A stretch of 9,266 bases of DNA from Clostridiaceae bacterium (GCA_028697435.1 JAQVFD010000064.1:1-9266), one strand, 5' to 3'; numbered from the stretch's first letter, positions 1 through 7,843 are shown. Numbers and translations are program-made. The notes: generated by a model not told the origin, from the sequence alone.

Positions 1-2468
1 CCGGAGCAGGTGAATTGCTATTTGGTCTGACCTCGGAGGAGGTCCCGGAAAAAATGGCTTTGTTGGCGACTGGGTCGCCAGGCTCCAGCTTGACTCGTCG
101 GGGAGTCAATCGGCTGAAAGAGTTACCGACGGAGGAAATGTCCTATGAAGTAGCCCACTTGACTGCACATTGGCTGGAAAACCTAAAGAAAGCCTGCAAC
201 GGCAAGGAAGATGACCAAAGACCGGTTATCTGCCTTATCGCGGAATCCTGGCAGAAACAGAAACGTGCTGAAATGAACCGCATACAAAAGAAGAATGACA
301 ACGACAAACGCCTGATTAGCAATATGCTTTCCGACCTTGCTACCTTGGATAAAGAGGAAAAAGTAAGCGAAATGATAGGGGAAAATGATAATCCGCTGCT
401 GAGCGCCTGCCGTTTGGTAGGGAAAAGTATGCAAATCGAAATTGTGTCGCCTGCTTTAGATAGTAATGGAAGCAGCGACATCGGTGATAATGCCACAGAT
501 TTTACCCTGGACGCAATTGCTCGTGCCTCTCATATCCGGACCAGAGAAGTGGCTTTGAACGGTGAATGGTATAAGGAGGACAGCGGTCCGATTCTGGGGT
601 TTATGGAAGAAGATGACAGACCTGTTGCTCTAATCCCCGCTTCGCCTGACACTTATATCCTTCACGACCCCGTATTACATAAATCAAAAAAGGTAGACAG
701 GGAAACGGCTGCTCAAATCAAAAGATGGGGGTTTGTTTTCTTTCGATCCTTTAGTCCTAAAGAAATCAAACTGTCTGATCTTCTGCTTTTTGGCTTTCAA
801 AGCTGCTGGAAAAGGGATTTATTAGTCATTGTGTTAATGGGTATTCTGGGAGGGCTTTTGAGTACGGCAATTCCCTTGGCCACAGGAATAGTCTTCGATA
901 GTATTATTCCCGAAGGAGAAAAGAGTGCTCTCCTGCAAATTGCCTTAATTCTGGGGGTCAGTGCTCTTGCTGCAATGTTATTCCAACTGACCAGTTCCAT
1001 AGCAACGATGCGTATCGAGGGGAAAATGGACGGCTCCCTGCAGGCGGCAGTCTGGAATCGGTTGCTTAGTCTACCGGTGCCCTTTTTCAAACAGTATTCG
1101 GCAGGAGAATTAGCGATGCGGGCTATGGGGGTCAGTCAGATTCGGATGATTCTTTCAGGAATAACGCTTAATACAATACTTTCCGGTATTTTTTCGGTAT
1201 TCACTTTTGTTCTGCTATTCTATTATGATGCTCGGCTGGCCTGGATAGCCGCGGCGCTGGTTGTTTTAGCTGTTCTGATCATTGGATATCTGGGTTTCCG
1301 CAAGGTGAGTTTAGAGCGTCAAATCTTAGAGGTTTCCAACTACATTTCCGGCATGATGCTGCAATTGATTGGTGGAGTGATTAAGTTCCGGATAGCCGGA
1401 GCAGAGAAGAGAGCTTTTGGTCGCTGGGCCCGGGAGTTTCACCGACAGCGGAAGCTGGCTTTCCGGGGGAAAAGTGTGACAAACATCTTAAAGGTTTTTA
1501 ATACCATTTTTCCTGTACTCTCCAGCATGATTATATTCTATGCTCTGATTTCCATGGCTGACCCGATGCCTGCAGGTCAGTTTATTGGCTTTTATTCAGC
1601 CTTTACTACCTTTATAATATCTATGGTTGCCCTGTCCGACGCCTTAATTGGTGCTAACCTGATTATTCCCCTGTATCAAAGGGTCAGACCCATTTTAGAA
1701 ACCCTGCCTGAAGATGATACAAGCAAGAATAATCCCCGGATTTTGACCGGTTCAATTGAAGTCAGCCATGTCTCTTTCCGTTACCAGGCAGAGGGGCCTT
1801 TGGTCTTGCAGGATGTTTCCTTAGAAATTAAGGAAGGGGACTATATCGCCCTGGTGGGCACTTCCGGCAGCGGAAAATCCACATTGTTTCGAATCCTCCT
1901 GGGTTTTGAAAAACCGGAGACCGGGGAAATTTATTATGATGGGCAGGATCTTTCCAAAGTGGATATCCGGGCTGTGCGTCGGCAGCTGGGTGTAGTGTTG
2001 CAAAACGGTCAACTTATGACTGGCAACATTCTAAGTAACATTATTGGTACAAATCATCGATTGACTATTGAAGATGCTTGGGAAGCAGCCAGGATGGCAG
2101 GAATCGAAGAAGATATAAAGGAAATGCCCATGGGGATGTTTACGATAATCAGCGAGGGGGCCGGCACTATCTCCGGTGGGCAGAAACAGCGCTTAATGAT
2201 TGCCAGGGCTATTGTCAACAAACCGAGGATAGTTTTCTTCGACGAGGCCACCAGCGCTCTGGACAACAGGACCCAGGCAATTGTCAGCCAAAGCCTGGAT
2301 AAGTTGCAAGCGACAAGAGTAGTCATTGCTCACCGTCTAAGCACTATTATGAACTGCAATAAAATTTTAGTAATGGACCGGGGGAAAATAGTGGAACGCG
2401 GAACCTACATGGAACTAATGGCGAAAGAAGGAGTCTTTGCTGATTTGGCGAAAAGACAGCTGGTTTAG
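1..2468 (+). CDS. NHLM-type bacteriocin ABC transporter, permease/ATP-binding protein (5' end missing)
   Basis: This is an inner-membrane ABC exporter half with a fused permease and ATPase. Known members of this family (NHLM bacteriocin system, second ABC subunit) work with a peptidase-bearing ABC partner and an HlyD-like protein to export peptides with nitrile-hydratase-like or Nif11-like leaders. The frame is open to the left edge, so the true start is outside; residues are numbered from the TTG at base 15. A long N-terminal region (1-260) carries the family-typical stretch around 177-197 (R177, W185, D189-S190-G191-P192). About six membrane segments follow at 269-555. The ATPase domain (about 577-817) has Walker A GTSGSGKST (615-623), Q-loop Q663, signature SGGQ (720-723), Walker B with D743-E744, and switch H773. 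All key residues are intact, so it should be active. There is no C39 peptidase domain in the visible part. G+C is higher than in the genes to the right. The family call is from recognised sequence pattern, not a search. Confidence 0.9.
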   Translation, partial: GAGELLFGLTSEEVPEKMALLATGSPGSSLTRRGVNRLKELPTEEMSYEVAHLTAHWLENLKKACNGKEDDQRPVICLIAESWQKQKRAEMNRIQKKNDNDKRLISNMLSDLATLDKEEKVSEMIGENDNPLLSACRLVGKSMQIEIVSPALDSNGSSDIGDNATDFTLDAIARASHIRTREVALNGEWYKEDSGPILGFMEEDDRPVALIPASPDTYILHDPVLHKSKKVDRETAAQIKRWGFVFFRSFSPKEIKLSDLLLFGFQSCWKRDLLVIVLMGILGGLLSTAIPLATGIVFDSIIPEGEKSALLQIALILGVSALAAMLFQLTSSIATMRIEGKMDGSLQAAVWNRLLSLPVPFFKQYSAGELAMRAMGVSQIRMILSGITLNTILSGIFSVFTFVLLFYYDARLAWIAAALVVLAVLIIGYLGFRKVSLERQILEVSNYISGMMLQLIGGVIKFRIAGAEKRAFGRWAREFHRQRKLAFRGKSVTNILKVFNTIFPVLSSMIIFYALISMADPMPAGQFIGFYSAFTTFIISMVALSDALIGANLIIPLYQRVRPILETLPEDDTSKNNPRILTGSIEVSHVSFRYQAEGPLVLQDVSLEIKEGDYIALVGTSGSGKSTLFRILLGFEKPETGEIYYDGQDLSKVDIRAVRRQLGVVLQNGQLMTGNILSNIIGTNHRLTIEDAWEAARMAGIEEDIKEMPMGMFTIISEGAGTISGGQKQRLMIARAIVNKPRIVFFDEATSALDNRTQAIVSQSLDKLQATRVVIAHRLSTIMNCNKILVMDRGKIVERGTYMELMAKEGVFADLAKRQLV

Positions 2469-2486
2469 AGTAGTGCCAGTGCTTTA

Positions 2487-2542
2487 CTGCTTCTTGCGGC
2501 TTGTGAAAAGAGTTGTTTTTTTGAGAAGCAGCTTCTTTTTTT
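2487..2542 (+). terminator. Probable terminator with overlapping alternative stems behind the ABC exporter gene
   Basis: Starting 19 bases after the exporter stop, CTGCTTCT (2487-2494) is the exact complement of AGAAGCAG (2524-2531). The same AGAAG (2524-2528) can instead fold on CTTCT (2532-2536) with a 3-base loop, running straight into seven T's (2536-2542). The short stem plus T run fits a weak intrinsic terminator. The first pairing would compete with it. Neither stem is G+C-rich, so efficiency is doubtful. Confidence 0.5.
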
Positions 2543-2562
2543 GTTCGAAAATAAAAAGAAGA

Positions 2563-2602
2563 TTGACAGTTGAATTTCGCCATGTTTTCAATGTATTATA
2601 AT
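2563..2602 (+). promoter_or_regulatory. Candidate sigma-A promoter region for the aldolase-hydratase unit
   Basis: A perfect -35 box TTGACA lies at 2563-2568, and a second -35-like TTGAAT at 2570-2575. An A+T-rich -10 region holds TATTAT (2594-2599) overlapping a perfect TATAAT (2597-2602). The best-spaced pairs are TTGAAT-18-TATTAT and TTGACA-18-TTCAAT (2587-2592). The two perfect boxes are 28 bases apart, so they cannot act together. Transcription would begin near 2608 and leave a leader of about 115 bases before the aldolase start. Confidence 0.5.
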
Positions 2603-2724
2603 ATAGGGGGAACATTTAAAGATATATATTAAGCTAATTGGAACAGGTTTGATAAATATTTCGATCAATGCAGTATTATTTAGATTTTATGGTAGAAAAT
2701 TATCAGATAGCGAGGAGATAAGCA

Positions 2725-3498
2725 ATGAAAAACGAAATGAAAAGAAAAATGGGAAAAGGGCTGCCTGTACTAGGAACATTCTTTGAACTTGGCAGCGCTA
2801 CCGCGATGGAATGCATTGGCTTGACGGGGATGGACTTCGTAATAATTGACACAGAGCATGGACCCTTCGATGTGGAAAGCGCTATGGATTTTATACGTGC
2901 CGCAGAGCTTCGAAATATCGAACCCTTTGTAAGAGTTAAAGATCATTCCCGTGCTTCTGTACTGAAAATGCTTGATGTCGGTGCAATGGGACTGATTATT
3001 CCCAACATAGAAACAGTGGAGCAGGTAAAAAGTCTGGTGGAATATGGCAAATACTATCCTGTTGGCCGCCGCGGTTTTGCTCCCACAAGGTGCGGAGGAT
3101 ATGGATTCGTTGAACATGCAGCAGAAAATATGGAGGAGTATTTCAGATTAGCCAATAATGAAACGCTGATAATACCTCAATGTGAGACTAAGGGATGTCT
3201 TGACAATATTGAAGAGATCGTTTCCATTGAAGGTGTGGACGGAATTTTCGTAGGACCTTATGATTTGTCCATAGCCCTTGGCATACCAATGCAATTTGCC
3301 AATCCGATACTTGTATCGGCAATTGATCGTATATTGAAAGTCTGTAAGGATGCCGGGAAGTTCTCATTTATATTCAGTGGCTCAATAGATTTAGCAAAGA
3401 AATACCTTAATGATGGATTTGATGCTGTAACATATGGTTTGGACACCAGCATACTTGTAAACGCATACAGGGACTGCGTCAAGCAAATCAAAGGATGA
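2725..3498 (+). CDS. HpcH/HpaI-family class II (metal-dependent) 2-keto-3-deoxy-acid aldolase
   Basis: This is a cytoplasmic aldolase of the HpcH/HpaI family. It is expected to split a 4-hydroxy-2-oxo acid into pyruvate and an aldehyde using a divalent metal. The 257-residue length is normal for the family. Key positions match E. coli HpaI closely: the DTEHG motif gives H45 (catalytic His45 in HpaI), R70 lies in FVRVKD, and E154 (QCETKG) and D180 (GPYDLS) sit 26 residues apart, as do metal ligands E149 and D175 of HpaI. The phosphate-free substrate loop region YYPVGRRGF is at about 111-119. The ATG has a GAGGAG box (2711-2716) eight bases upstream. The hydratase gene follows after 26 bases with its own ribosome site, so the two probably share a transcript. 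The family covers homoprotocatechuate, 4-hydroxy-2-oxovalerate, deoxyglucarate and deoxyrhamnonate aldolases. The downstream hydratase favours a meta-cleavage-type product, but the substrate cannot be fixed from sequence. Confidence 0.9.
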   Translation: MKNEMKRKMGKGLPVLGTFFELGSATAMECIGLTGMDFVIIDTEHGPFDVESAMDFIRAAELRNIEPFVRVKDHSRASVLKMLDVGAMGLIIPNIETVEQVKSLVEYGKYYPVGRRGFAPTRCGGYGFVEHAAENMEEYFRLANNETLIIPQCETKGCLDNIEEIVSIEGVDGIFVGPYDLSIALGIPMQFANPILVSAIDRILKVCKDAGKFSFIFSGSIDLAKKYLNDGFDAVTYGLDTSILVNAYRDCVKQIKG

Positions 3499-3524
3499 AG
3501 ATAATATCTTGAGGAGGATTTTTT

Positions 3525-4313
3525 ATGGAGACGAACAAAATGGATTTATACCGGAAGGTAGCATCGGCCTTGAAGGAAGCTCAAGAGACATGCACCCCGA
3601 TCAATCCTATATCAGGAACATATCCGGAATTTGGAATCAAGGATGCTTATGAAATACAGCTTATAAATAATAATGAGCTTTTAACTTCAGGCTATAAGAT
3701 AACAGGCAAAAAAATCGGACTTACTTCCATTGCTATGCAGCAATTTGTTGGGGTGGATCAGCCGGATTACGGAGAACTGTTTGACTTTATGGAAGTAAAA
3801 GAGGGTACATTGGAGAGAAGCAAGTGCATTAGTCCAAAGGTTGAGGGTGAAATCGCCTTTGTACTTAAAAAAGATATGCAGGGGCCAAATGTAACCGCAA
3901 AAGATGTTATGGAAGCCACAGACTATGTATTAGCTTCAATTGAAGTTGTGGACAGCAGAATCAAAGACTGGAAAATAAATATAGTGGATACAATTGCCGA
4001 TAATGCATCTTCAATAATGTATGTAATAGGAGATAAAAAGGTTGATCCCAATAACATCGATCTGAAAACAGTATCAATGGTTATATATAAGAACGGGGAA
4101 AAAGTCTTAACCGGAGTTGGTGCCGATGTACTCGGAGATCCTGCCATTTCTGTAGCATGGCTTATAAATAAGCTGTGGGAGTATGGAGTAGCACTCAAAA
4201 AAGGAGAAGTAGTCCTATCCGGTTCCCTGGCAGCTGCTCTTGCCGGAGAAGCAGGAGATGACTTCCGGGTAGTATTCTCGGAACTTGGAGAAGTATCCTT
4301 GAAATTTGTGTAG
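3525..4313 (+). CDS. 2-keto-4-pentenoate hydratase / 2-oxohepta-3-ene-1,7-dioate hydratase-like protein
   Basis: This belongs to the MhpD/DmpE/HpaH hydratase family, which also includes 4-oxalocrotonate decarboxylase. Members hydrate a 2-oxo-4-enoate (or 2-hydroxydienoate) to a 4-hydroxy-2-oxo acid, the substrate type of the aldolase encoded just upstream. Length (262 residues) is normal. Recognised blocks are GKKIGLTS with a following PDYG (about 61-84), PKVEGEIAF with the two expected metal ligands E107 and E109, and EVVDSRI with E140, equivalent to E106, E108 and E139 of MhpD. The family-typical D-T-I-A-D-N-A-S-S block follows. A strong GAGGAGG site (3511-3517) lies seven bases before the ATG. 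Coupled with the aldolase, it would feed pyruvate into central metabolism. No ring-cleavage dioxygenase, hydrolase or tautomerase is in the window, so the source of its substrate is unknown. Hydratase and decarboxylase members cannot be separated safely by eye. Confidence 0.88.
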   Translation: METNKMDLYRKVASALKEAQETCTPINPISGTYPEFGIKDAYEIQLINNNELLTSGYKITGKKIGLTSIAMQQFVGVDQPDYGELFDFMEVKEGTLERSKCISPKVEGEIAFVLKKDMQGPNVTAKDVMEATDYVLASIEVVDSRIKDWKINIVDTIADNASSIMYVIGDKKVDPNNIDLKTVSMVIYKNGEKVLTGVGADVLGDPAISVAWLINKLWEYGVALKKGEVVLSGSLAAALAGEAGDDFRVVFSELGEVSLKFV

Positions 4314-4329
4314 ACAAATATTGCAACAC

Positions 4330-4358
4330 TTGATTTGTTACAGTCAAAAGTTCATAAT
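4330..4358 (+). promoter_or_regulatory. Candidate promoter for the two-component system genes
   Basis: TTGATT (4330-4335) and CATAAT (4353-4358) are spaced by 17 bases in the 77-base gap before the kinase gene. Each box matches the sigma-A consensus at four or five of six positions. No T-run terminator is visible in this gap, so read-through from the hydratase gene is also possible and this promoter may only be internal. Confidence 0.35.
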
Positions 4359-4390
4359 AGTATAAAAGAACCGAAGTGATGAGGTGAAGG

Positions 4391-6106
4391 ATGATGCAGA
4401 TACAATATATACCATATATATGGCCCCTTATTGTATCTGCATTTATTTCATTGTCCCTGGGAATATTTGTAATGCTGAAACGGAGGAACTCAAAGGGTGC
4501 TTTAAGCTTTATACTAAGCATGTTTGTTGTAACTATATGGTCTTCGGGAAATGCTCTTGAAATGGCAAGTGTAGATTTTGGCACTAAGCTATTTTGGGCA
4601 AATGTACAGTATTTTGCCTATTGTTATTCTCCTCTTACTTTGCTTGCAATGTGCATGGAGTTTACCGGATATGACAGGTGGGTACGCAGCAGAAAAATAA
4701 TGTGGATTGCGGTTATTCCGACAATCATTTTGATTCTTGTGTGGACAGATGGGCTGCACGGATTGATGAGATATGATATGCACATGGATTACAGCGGTTC
4801 CTTTCCGGTTATTGATAAGAAATACGGACCTGCTTTTTATATCCATGCCTTATATTCACATTCTCTGAATATCCTGACATGGATACTTCTGATTAGGGCA
4901 GTATTTTTTAAGAATACGGTTTACAGGAAGCAGGCAGTGTCACTGTTAGCCGGCATGAGTCTTATTGTAATTCCCAATATTCTATATATTTCGGGGCTGG
5001 GTCCGATGAAGCGATTTGATATTACCCCTGTTTTTTTTGGACCGGCAGGTATTATTATTGCCTTGGGAATTTTCAGGTACAAGCTGTTTGACCTCGTTCC
5101 CGTGGCACGGGCAGCGGTGATCGAGAATATGGATGCGGGGGTCATGGTATTGGATCTGCAGAATAGGGTACTGGACATAAATCCCGCTTTTAGAAGAATT
5201 GCCGGCTATAATATTCGGAATATTGATGGTATAAAAGTTGAAGAAGTGTGCGAAAAGGTTCCCGGGCTGTTAAAAACTTGCACAGACAGGGATATAGTCC
5301 ATAGCGAGTTTGTTATAAATAAGGATGGAATGCCAATGATTTATGAGGTATTCCTTTCAACCCTTAATGACAATAGAGGTATACCTTCGGGCAGACTTAT
5401 TCTGATATATGATATTACACAGAAAAAGCAGGAGCAGAGGCGATACTTAGAGCAACAGTGGAAACTTGCAGTCACAGAAGAGAGGGAACGGCTTGCCAGG
5501 GATTTGCATGACGACCTTGGACAGGTACTGGGGTTTATAAACCTTCAAGCTCAGGGAATAAGAAAGGAGCTTGCAAACGCAGATATTGACATAGTATCTC
5601 AAAAGCTGGACAGGTTGGTTCATGTTTCTCAGGAGGCACATAACGATATAAGGGAATATATCAGAAGCATCAGGAACACGGAAGTGCTGACAAAGGATTT
5701 CGTGGCGGGATTGATTAAGGACATTAATAGCTTTGAGGAGCAGTCGGGATTAAGAGTAAAATTGGATATACCCTCCGGATATACAGGAGAAGAACTAAAA
5801 CCGGATATTCGAATCAATACATTGAATATTATCAGGGAAGCCTTGAACAATATAAGGAAGCACGCTGATGCTGATAATGTATATATGGGGTTTACAGTAT
5901 CAAAGGAGCAGTTATGTGTTACAGTAGAGGATGACGGAAAGGGCTTTGATATTGAGACTAATTTGGCAAACAGATATGGATTAAATATTATGAGGGAACG
6001 CGCATCAGAAATAGGTGCACAGATTGGTATTGAATCAGAACCGGGTAAAGGCTGCTGTATTTCTTTGGAAGTGCCTTTGGATGGGGAGGAAAATAAATGG
6101 AAATGA
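4391..6106 (+). CDS. Membrane sensor histidine kinase (7TM N-terminal domain, PAS, HisKA_3, HATPase)
   Basis: This is the sensor of a two-component system in the cytoplasmic membrane. Seven hydrophobic segments lie at about 8-29, 37-56, 67-89, 102-119, 147-173, 180-201 and 212-230, as in the histidine-kinase 7TM sensor family. A PAS-like domain follows (about 240-345), entered through the typical FDLVPVARAAVIENMD linker. The NarX/DesK-type dimerisation domain (about 363-430) has the phosphoacceptor H373 in RDLHDDLGQ. The ATPase domain (about 465-565) has the N-box asparagine N487 in EALNN and the G1 motif D515-G-K-G. All catalytic residues are present. Two ATGs in a row (4391, 4394) follow GAGGTG (4381-4386); the second has the better spacing. 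The response regulator gene starts inside its last codons, so the pair is translationally coupled. The ligand is unknown. Position next to the aldolase-hydratase genes suggests control of that pathway, but this is inference. Confidence 0.93.
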   Translation: MMQIQYIPYIWPLIVSAFISLSLGIFVMLKRRNSKGALSFILSMFVVTIWSSGNALEMASVDFGTKLFWANVQYFAYCYSPLTLLAMCMEFTGYDRWVRSRKIMWIAVIPTIILILVWTDGLHGLMRYDMHMDYSGSFPVIDKKYGPAFYIHALYSHSLNILTWILLIRAVFFKNTVYRKQAVSLLAGMSLIVIPNILYISGLGPMKRFDITPVFFGPAGIIIALGIFRYKLFDLVPVARAAVIENMDAGVMVLDLQNRVLDINPAFRRIAGYNIRNIDGIKVEEVCEKVPGLLKTCTDRDIVHSEFVINKDGMPMIYEVFLSTLNDNRGIPSGRLILIYDITQKKQEQRRYLEQQWKLAVTEERERLARDLHDDLGQVLGFINLQAQGIRKELANADIDIVSQKLDRLVHVSQEAHNDIREYIRSIRNTEVLTKDFVAGLIKDINSFEEQSGLRVKLDIPSGYTGEELKPDIRINTLNIIREALNNIRKHADADNVYMGFTVSKEQLCVTVEDDGKGFDIETNLANRYGLNIMRERASEIGAQIGIESEPGKGCCISLEVPLDGEENKWK

Positions 6107-6735
6107 AATTGATGCTTGTGGATGATCATCAAATTTTTTTGGAGGGTCTCCAATATTTGCTCGGAACTTACGGCATAGAGGTTGCAGGTACGGCAAGCAC
6201 TGGTAAAGAGGCACTTGAAAAAGCCAGAGTATTGAAGCCGGACATAATATTAATGGATATAAAGATGCCGGGATTAAGCGGGTTGGATGCATTGAAGCTG
6301 ATTAAGACTGAAATGCCGTACACAAAGGTAGTGATGCTTACTACATCTGAAGAGGATGAAGATCTTTTTAATGCCGTAAAATGCGGTGCCTCGGGATACT
6401 TGCTGAAAAACACAAATGCAAAAGAGCTTGTGGATATGCTGTCTGATATGGAAGAGGGGGAGGCTTCCTTTCCCCCGGAGCTTGCTGCCAAGGTTTTGAA
6501 GGAATTCAGAAGCTATGAACCGGAAGCTTCAGAAGATATAAGACTTACAAAGCGGCAATTGGAAGTACTGGAAATGGTAGCAAAGGGGATAACCTACAAG
6601 GATGTAGGTGAAGCATTGGGACTCACTGAAAGGACAGTTAAGTACCATATGGCGAAAATGTTGGAACTGCTGCATCTTGAAAATAGAGCACAGGTTATTG
6701 CTTATGCAGCCCGCATGGGGCTTGTAGAAAAGTAG
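6097..6735 (+). CDS. NarL/FixJ (LuxR-type) response regulator
   Basis: This is the DNA-binding partner of the preceding kinase. The receiver domain (1-120) has the acidic pair D9-D10, phosphoacceptor D54 in LMDIKMPG, switch residue T82 and conserved K104. A LuxR/GerE helix-turn-helix covers about 150-208, with the LTKRQLEVLEMVAKG start and the ERTVKYHM recognition-helix region. Length (212 residues) is standard. The ATG lies in a 10-base overlap with the kinase stop, and GGGGAGG (6083-6089) sits seven bases upstream; the ATG at 6103 is worse placed. It most likely acts as a phosphorylated dimer on nearby promoters, such as its own or that of the aldolase gene, but no target site could be assigned. 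The gene ends directly in a strong hairpin, so it closes this transcription block. Confidence 0.95.
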   Translation: MEMKLMLVDDHQIFLEGLQYLLGTYGIEVAGTASTGKEALEKARVLKPDIILMDIKMPGLSGLDALKLIKTEMPYTKVVMLTTSEEDEDLFNAVKCGASGYLLKNTNAKELVDMLSDMEEGEASFPPELAAKVLKEFRSYEPEASEDIRLTKRQLEVLEMVAKGITYKDVGEALGLTERTVKYHMAKMLELLHLENRAQVIAYAARMGLVEK

Positions 6736-6760
6736 GGACACCATCATGGTGTCCCAATTT
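6735..6760. terminator. Bidirectional terminator between the response regulator and lplA
   Basis: GGGACACCA (6735-6743) and TGGTGTCCC (6747-6755) form a perfect 9-bp stem with loop TCA. The first G is the last base of the response regulator stop codon. On the plus strand the stem is followed by AATTTTC. On the minus strand it is followed by TACTTTTC. The genes converge here and lplA's stop lies six bases beyond the stem, so one hairpin probably ends both transcripts. Confidence 0.85.
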
Positions 6761-7744
6761 TCAGATAATGCAACTTAATAATTCTTCCGGACTGATGCCT
6801 TTGAAATAGTCATTTATATTCAAGGGGGCGATAGCAGCTTTTATTTCATCTTCGTTGTATCGTTTTCCCGTTAGCAGGGCTTCGATTTCTTCAGGGTTTT
6901 CACTACCGAAGAAATCTCCATAAAACTTTATGCTTTGGATAACACCGTTTTTAACATTAATCAATACTTCAACTTTACCGCTCTCAAATCTTTTTCCCTG
7001 CCTGACGTTGAACTCGGGAGAAGCTCCGTAATTCCAATCCCAGCTCATATATTTGTTTGTCATGAGAGAGTTTATTTCATTAATGTCTGCAACTTTAAGC
7101 TGTCCTTCAATTAATTCAGTATCCTCGTCAAGCATATATTTTAAAAGCAATTCTTTGAACTGAGAAACTGAAATATTCTCAGACAGATAATCCGCAATAT
7201 TTGTGACTCTTGATCTTACCGACTTTATCCCCTTGGATTGGAATTTGTCCTCCGATACTTTTAATGCCTTTACCAGTTCCTCCATTTTTGAATTGAAAAG
7301 CAGTGTACCATGGTGCAAGACCTTTCCCTGCTTTACATACTGCGCATTTCCGGAAAACTTCTTTTGATCGATTGTAATATCATTACGGCCTGAAAGTTCA
7401 GCGGTCACACCTAGCTTTTCCAATGCCTTTACTATGGGCATAGTAAATTTCCTGAAATCAAATTCCTTTTTTTCGCTTCCTTTGCTTATAAAGGTATAAT
7501 TAAGATTACCCAGATCGTGGTAGACTGCGCCTCCTCCGGTGATTCTTCTTACTACATGAATATTTTTCTCTTTTACATATTCGCTGTTAATCTCTTCTGC
7601 AGTATTCTGATATTTTCCCACAACTATTGTAGGTTCGTTTTGCCAGAGAAGCACGTAATCGTTATTATCGTCCAGGCTAAACAGATATTCTTCCATAGCC
7701 AGATTAAAAAATGGGTTTGTACTTTCATTTTTTATATACAGCAT
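6761..7744 (-). CDS. lplA: Lipoate--protein ligase
   Basis: This cytoplasmic enzyme activates free lipoate with ATP and attaches it to a lysine of lipoyl domains such as GcvH or 2-oxoacid dehydrogenase E2. The 327 residues match LplA/LplJ enzymes of Firmicutes. The substrate-binding motif RRITGGGAVYHDLGNLN starts at residue 66, GRNDI is at 119-123, and the adenylate-binding lysine is K129 in KKFSGNAQ (K133 in E. coli LplA). A C-terminal accessory domain (about 245-327, from FNVRQGKRF) is present. It distinguishes true ligases from the shorter octanoyltransferases LipM and LipL. AGGAGG (complement of 7750-7755) lies five bases before the ATG. The gene stands alone on its strand, divergent from the DUF368 gene. 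No lipoylated target protein is encoded in the window. The cell can probably scavenge lipoate. Confidence 0.95.
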   Translation of the reverse strand: MLYIKNESTNPFFNLAMEEYLFSLDDNNDYVLLWQNEPTIVVGKYQNTAEEINSEYVKEKNIHVVRRITGGGAVYHDLGNLNYTFISKGSEKKEFDFRKFTMPIVKALEKLGVTAELSGRNDITIDQKKFSGNAQYVKQGKVLHHGTLLFNSKMEELVKALKVSEDKFQSKGIKSVRSRVTNIADYLSENISVSQFKELLLKYMLDEDTELIEGQLKVADINEINSLMTNKYMSWDWNYGASPEFNVRQGKRFESGKVEVLINVKNGVIQSIKFYGDFFGSENPEEIEALLTGKRYNEDEIKAAIAPLNINDYFKGISPEELLSCII

Positions 7745-7780
7745 TTTAACCTCCTATATATGTCGTAAAAGGATTTTCAT

Positions 7781-7796
7781 TACGAAATTATTCGTA
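7781..7796. promoter_or_regulatory. Operator-like palindrome TACGAA-N4-TTCGTA
   Basis: TACGAA (7781-7786) and TTCGTA (7791-7796) form a perfect inverted repeat with a 4-base spacer. It lies just downstream of the candidate lplA extended -10 box, near the expected transcription start, which is a classic repressor position. A third exact TACGAA occurs at 7861-7866 and a near copy TCCGAA at 7833-7838. The binding protein is unknown. Confidence 0.45.
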
Positions 7797-7804
7797 GTAT
7801 TATT

Positions 7805-7813
7805 ATTGTAACA
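7805..7813 (-). promoter_or_regulatory. Candidate extended -10 promoter of lplA
   Basis: Read on the minus strand this is TGTTACAAT, an extended -10 element (TG, one base, TACAAT). No good -35 hexamer is found 16-18 bases upstream, which is usual for extended -10 promoters. Transcription would start near 7798, about 54 bases before the lplA ATG and at the edge of the palindrome. Confidence 0.4.
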
Positions 7814-7843
7814 CATAAAACGTATAATATTGTCCGAATTTTA

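Noticed and set aside
143..496. Long minus-strand open frame inside the exporter gene
   Set aside because: It is antisense to a clear coding region, has no ribosome site or recognisable domain, and several similar frames occur on the minus strand of every plus-strand gene here.
2078..2302. Plus-strand 74-codon frame inside the exporter ATPase domain
   Set aside because: It overlaps the intact signature and Walker B coding region in another frame, and its composition is that of a shifted reading.
2563..2602. Perfect TTGACA and perfect TATAAT as one promoter in front of the aldolase gene
   Set aside because: They are 28 bases apart, far from the 16-18 needed, so only the imperfect alternative pairings were kept.
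4304..4319. Inverted repeat ATTTGT-GTAG-ACAAAT over the hydratase stop codon as a terminator
   Set aside because: The stem is only six weak base pairs and no T run follows; coincidence in A+T-rich DNA is likely.
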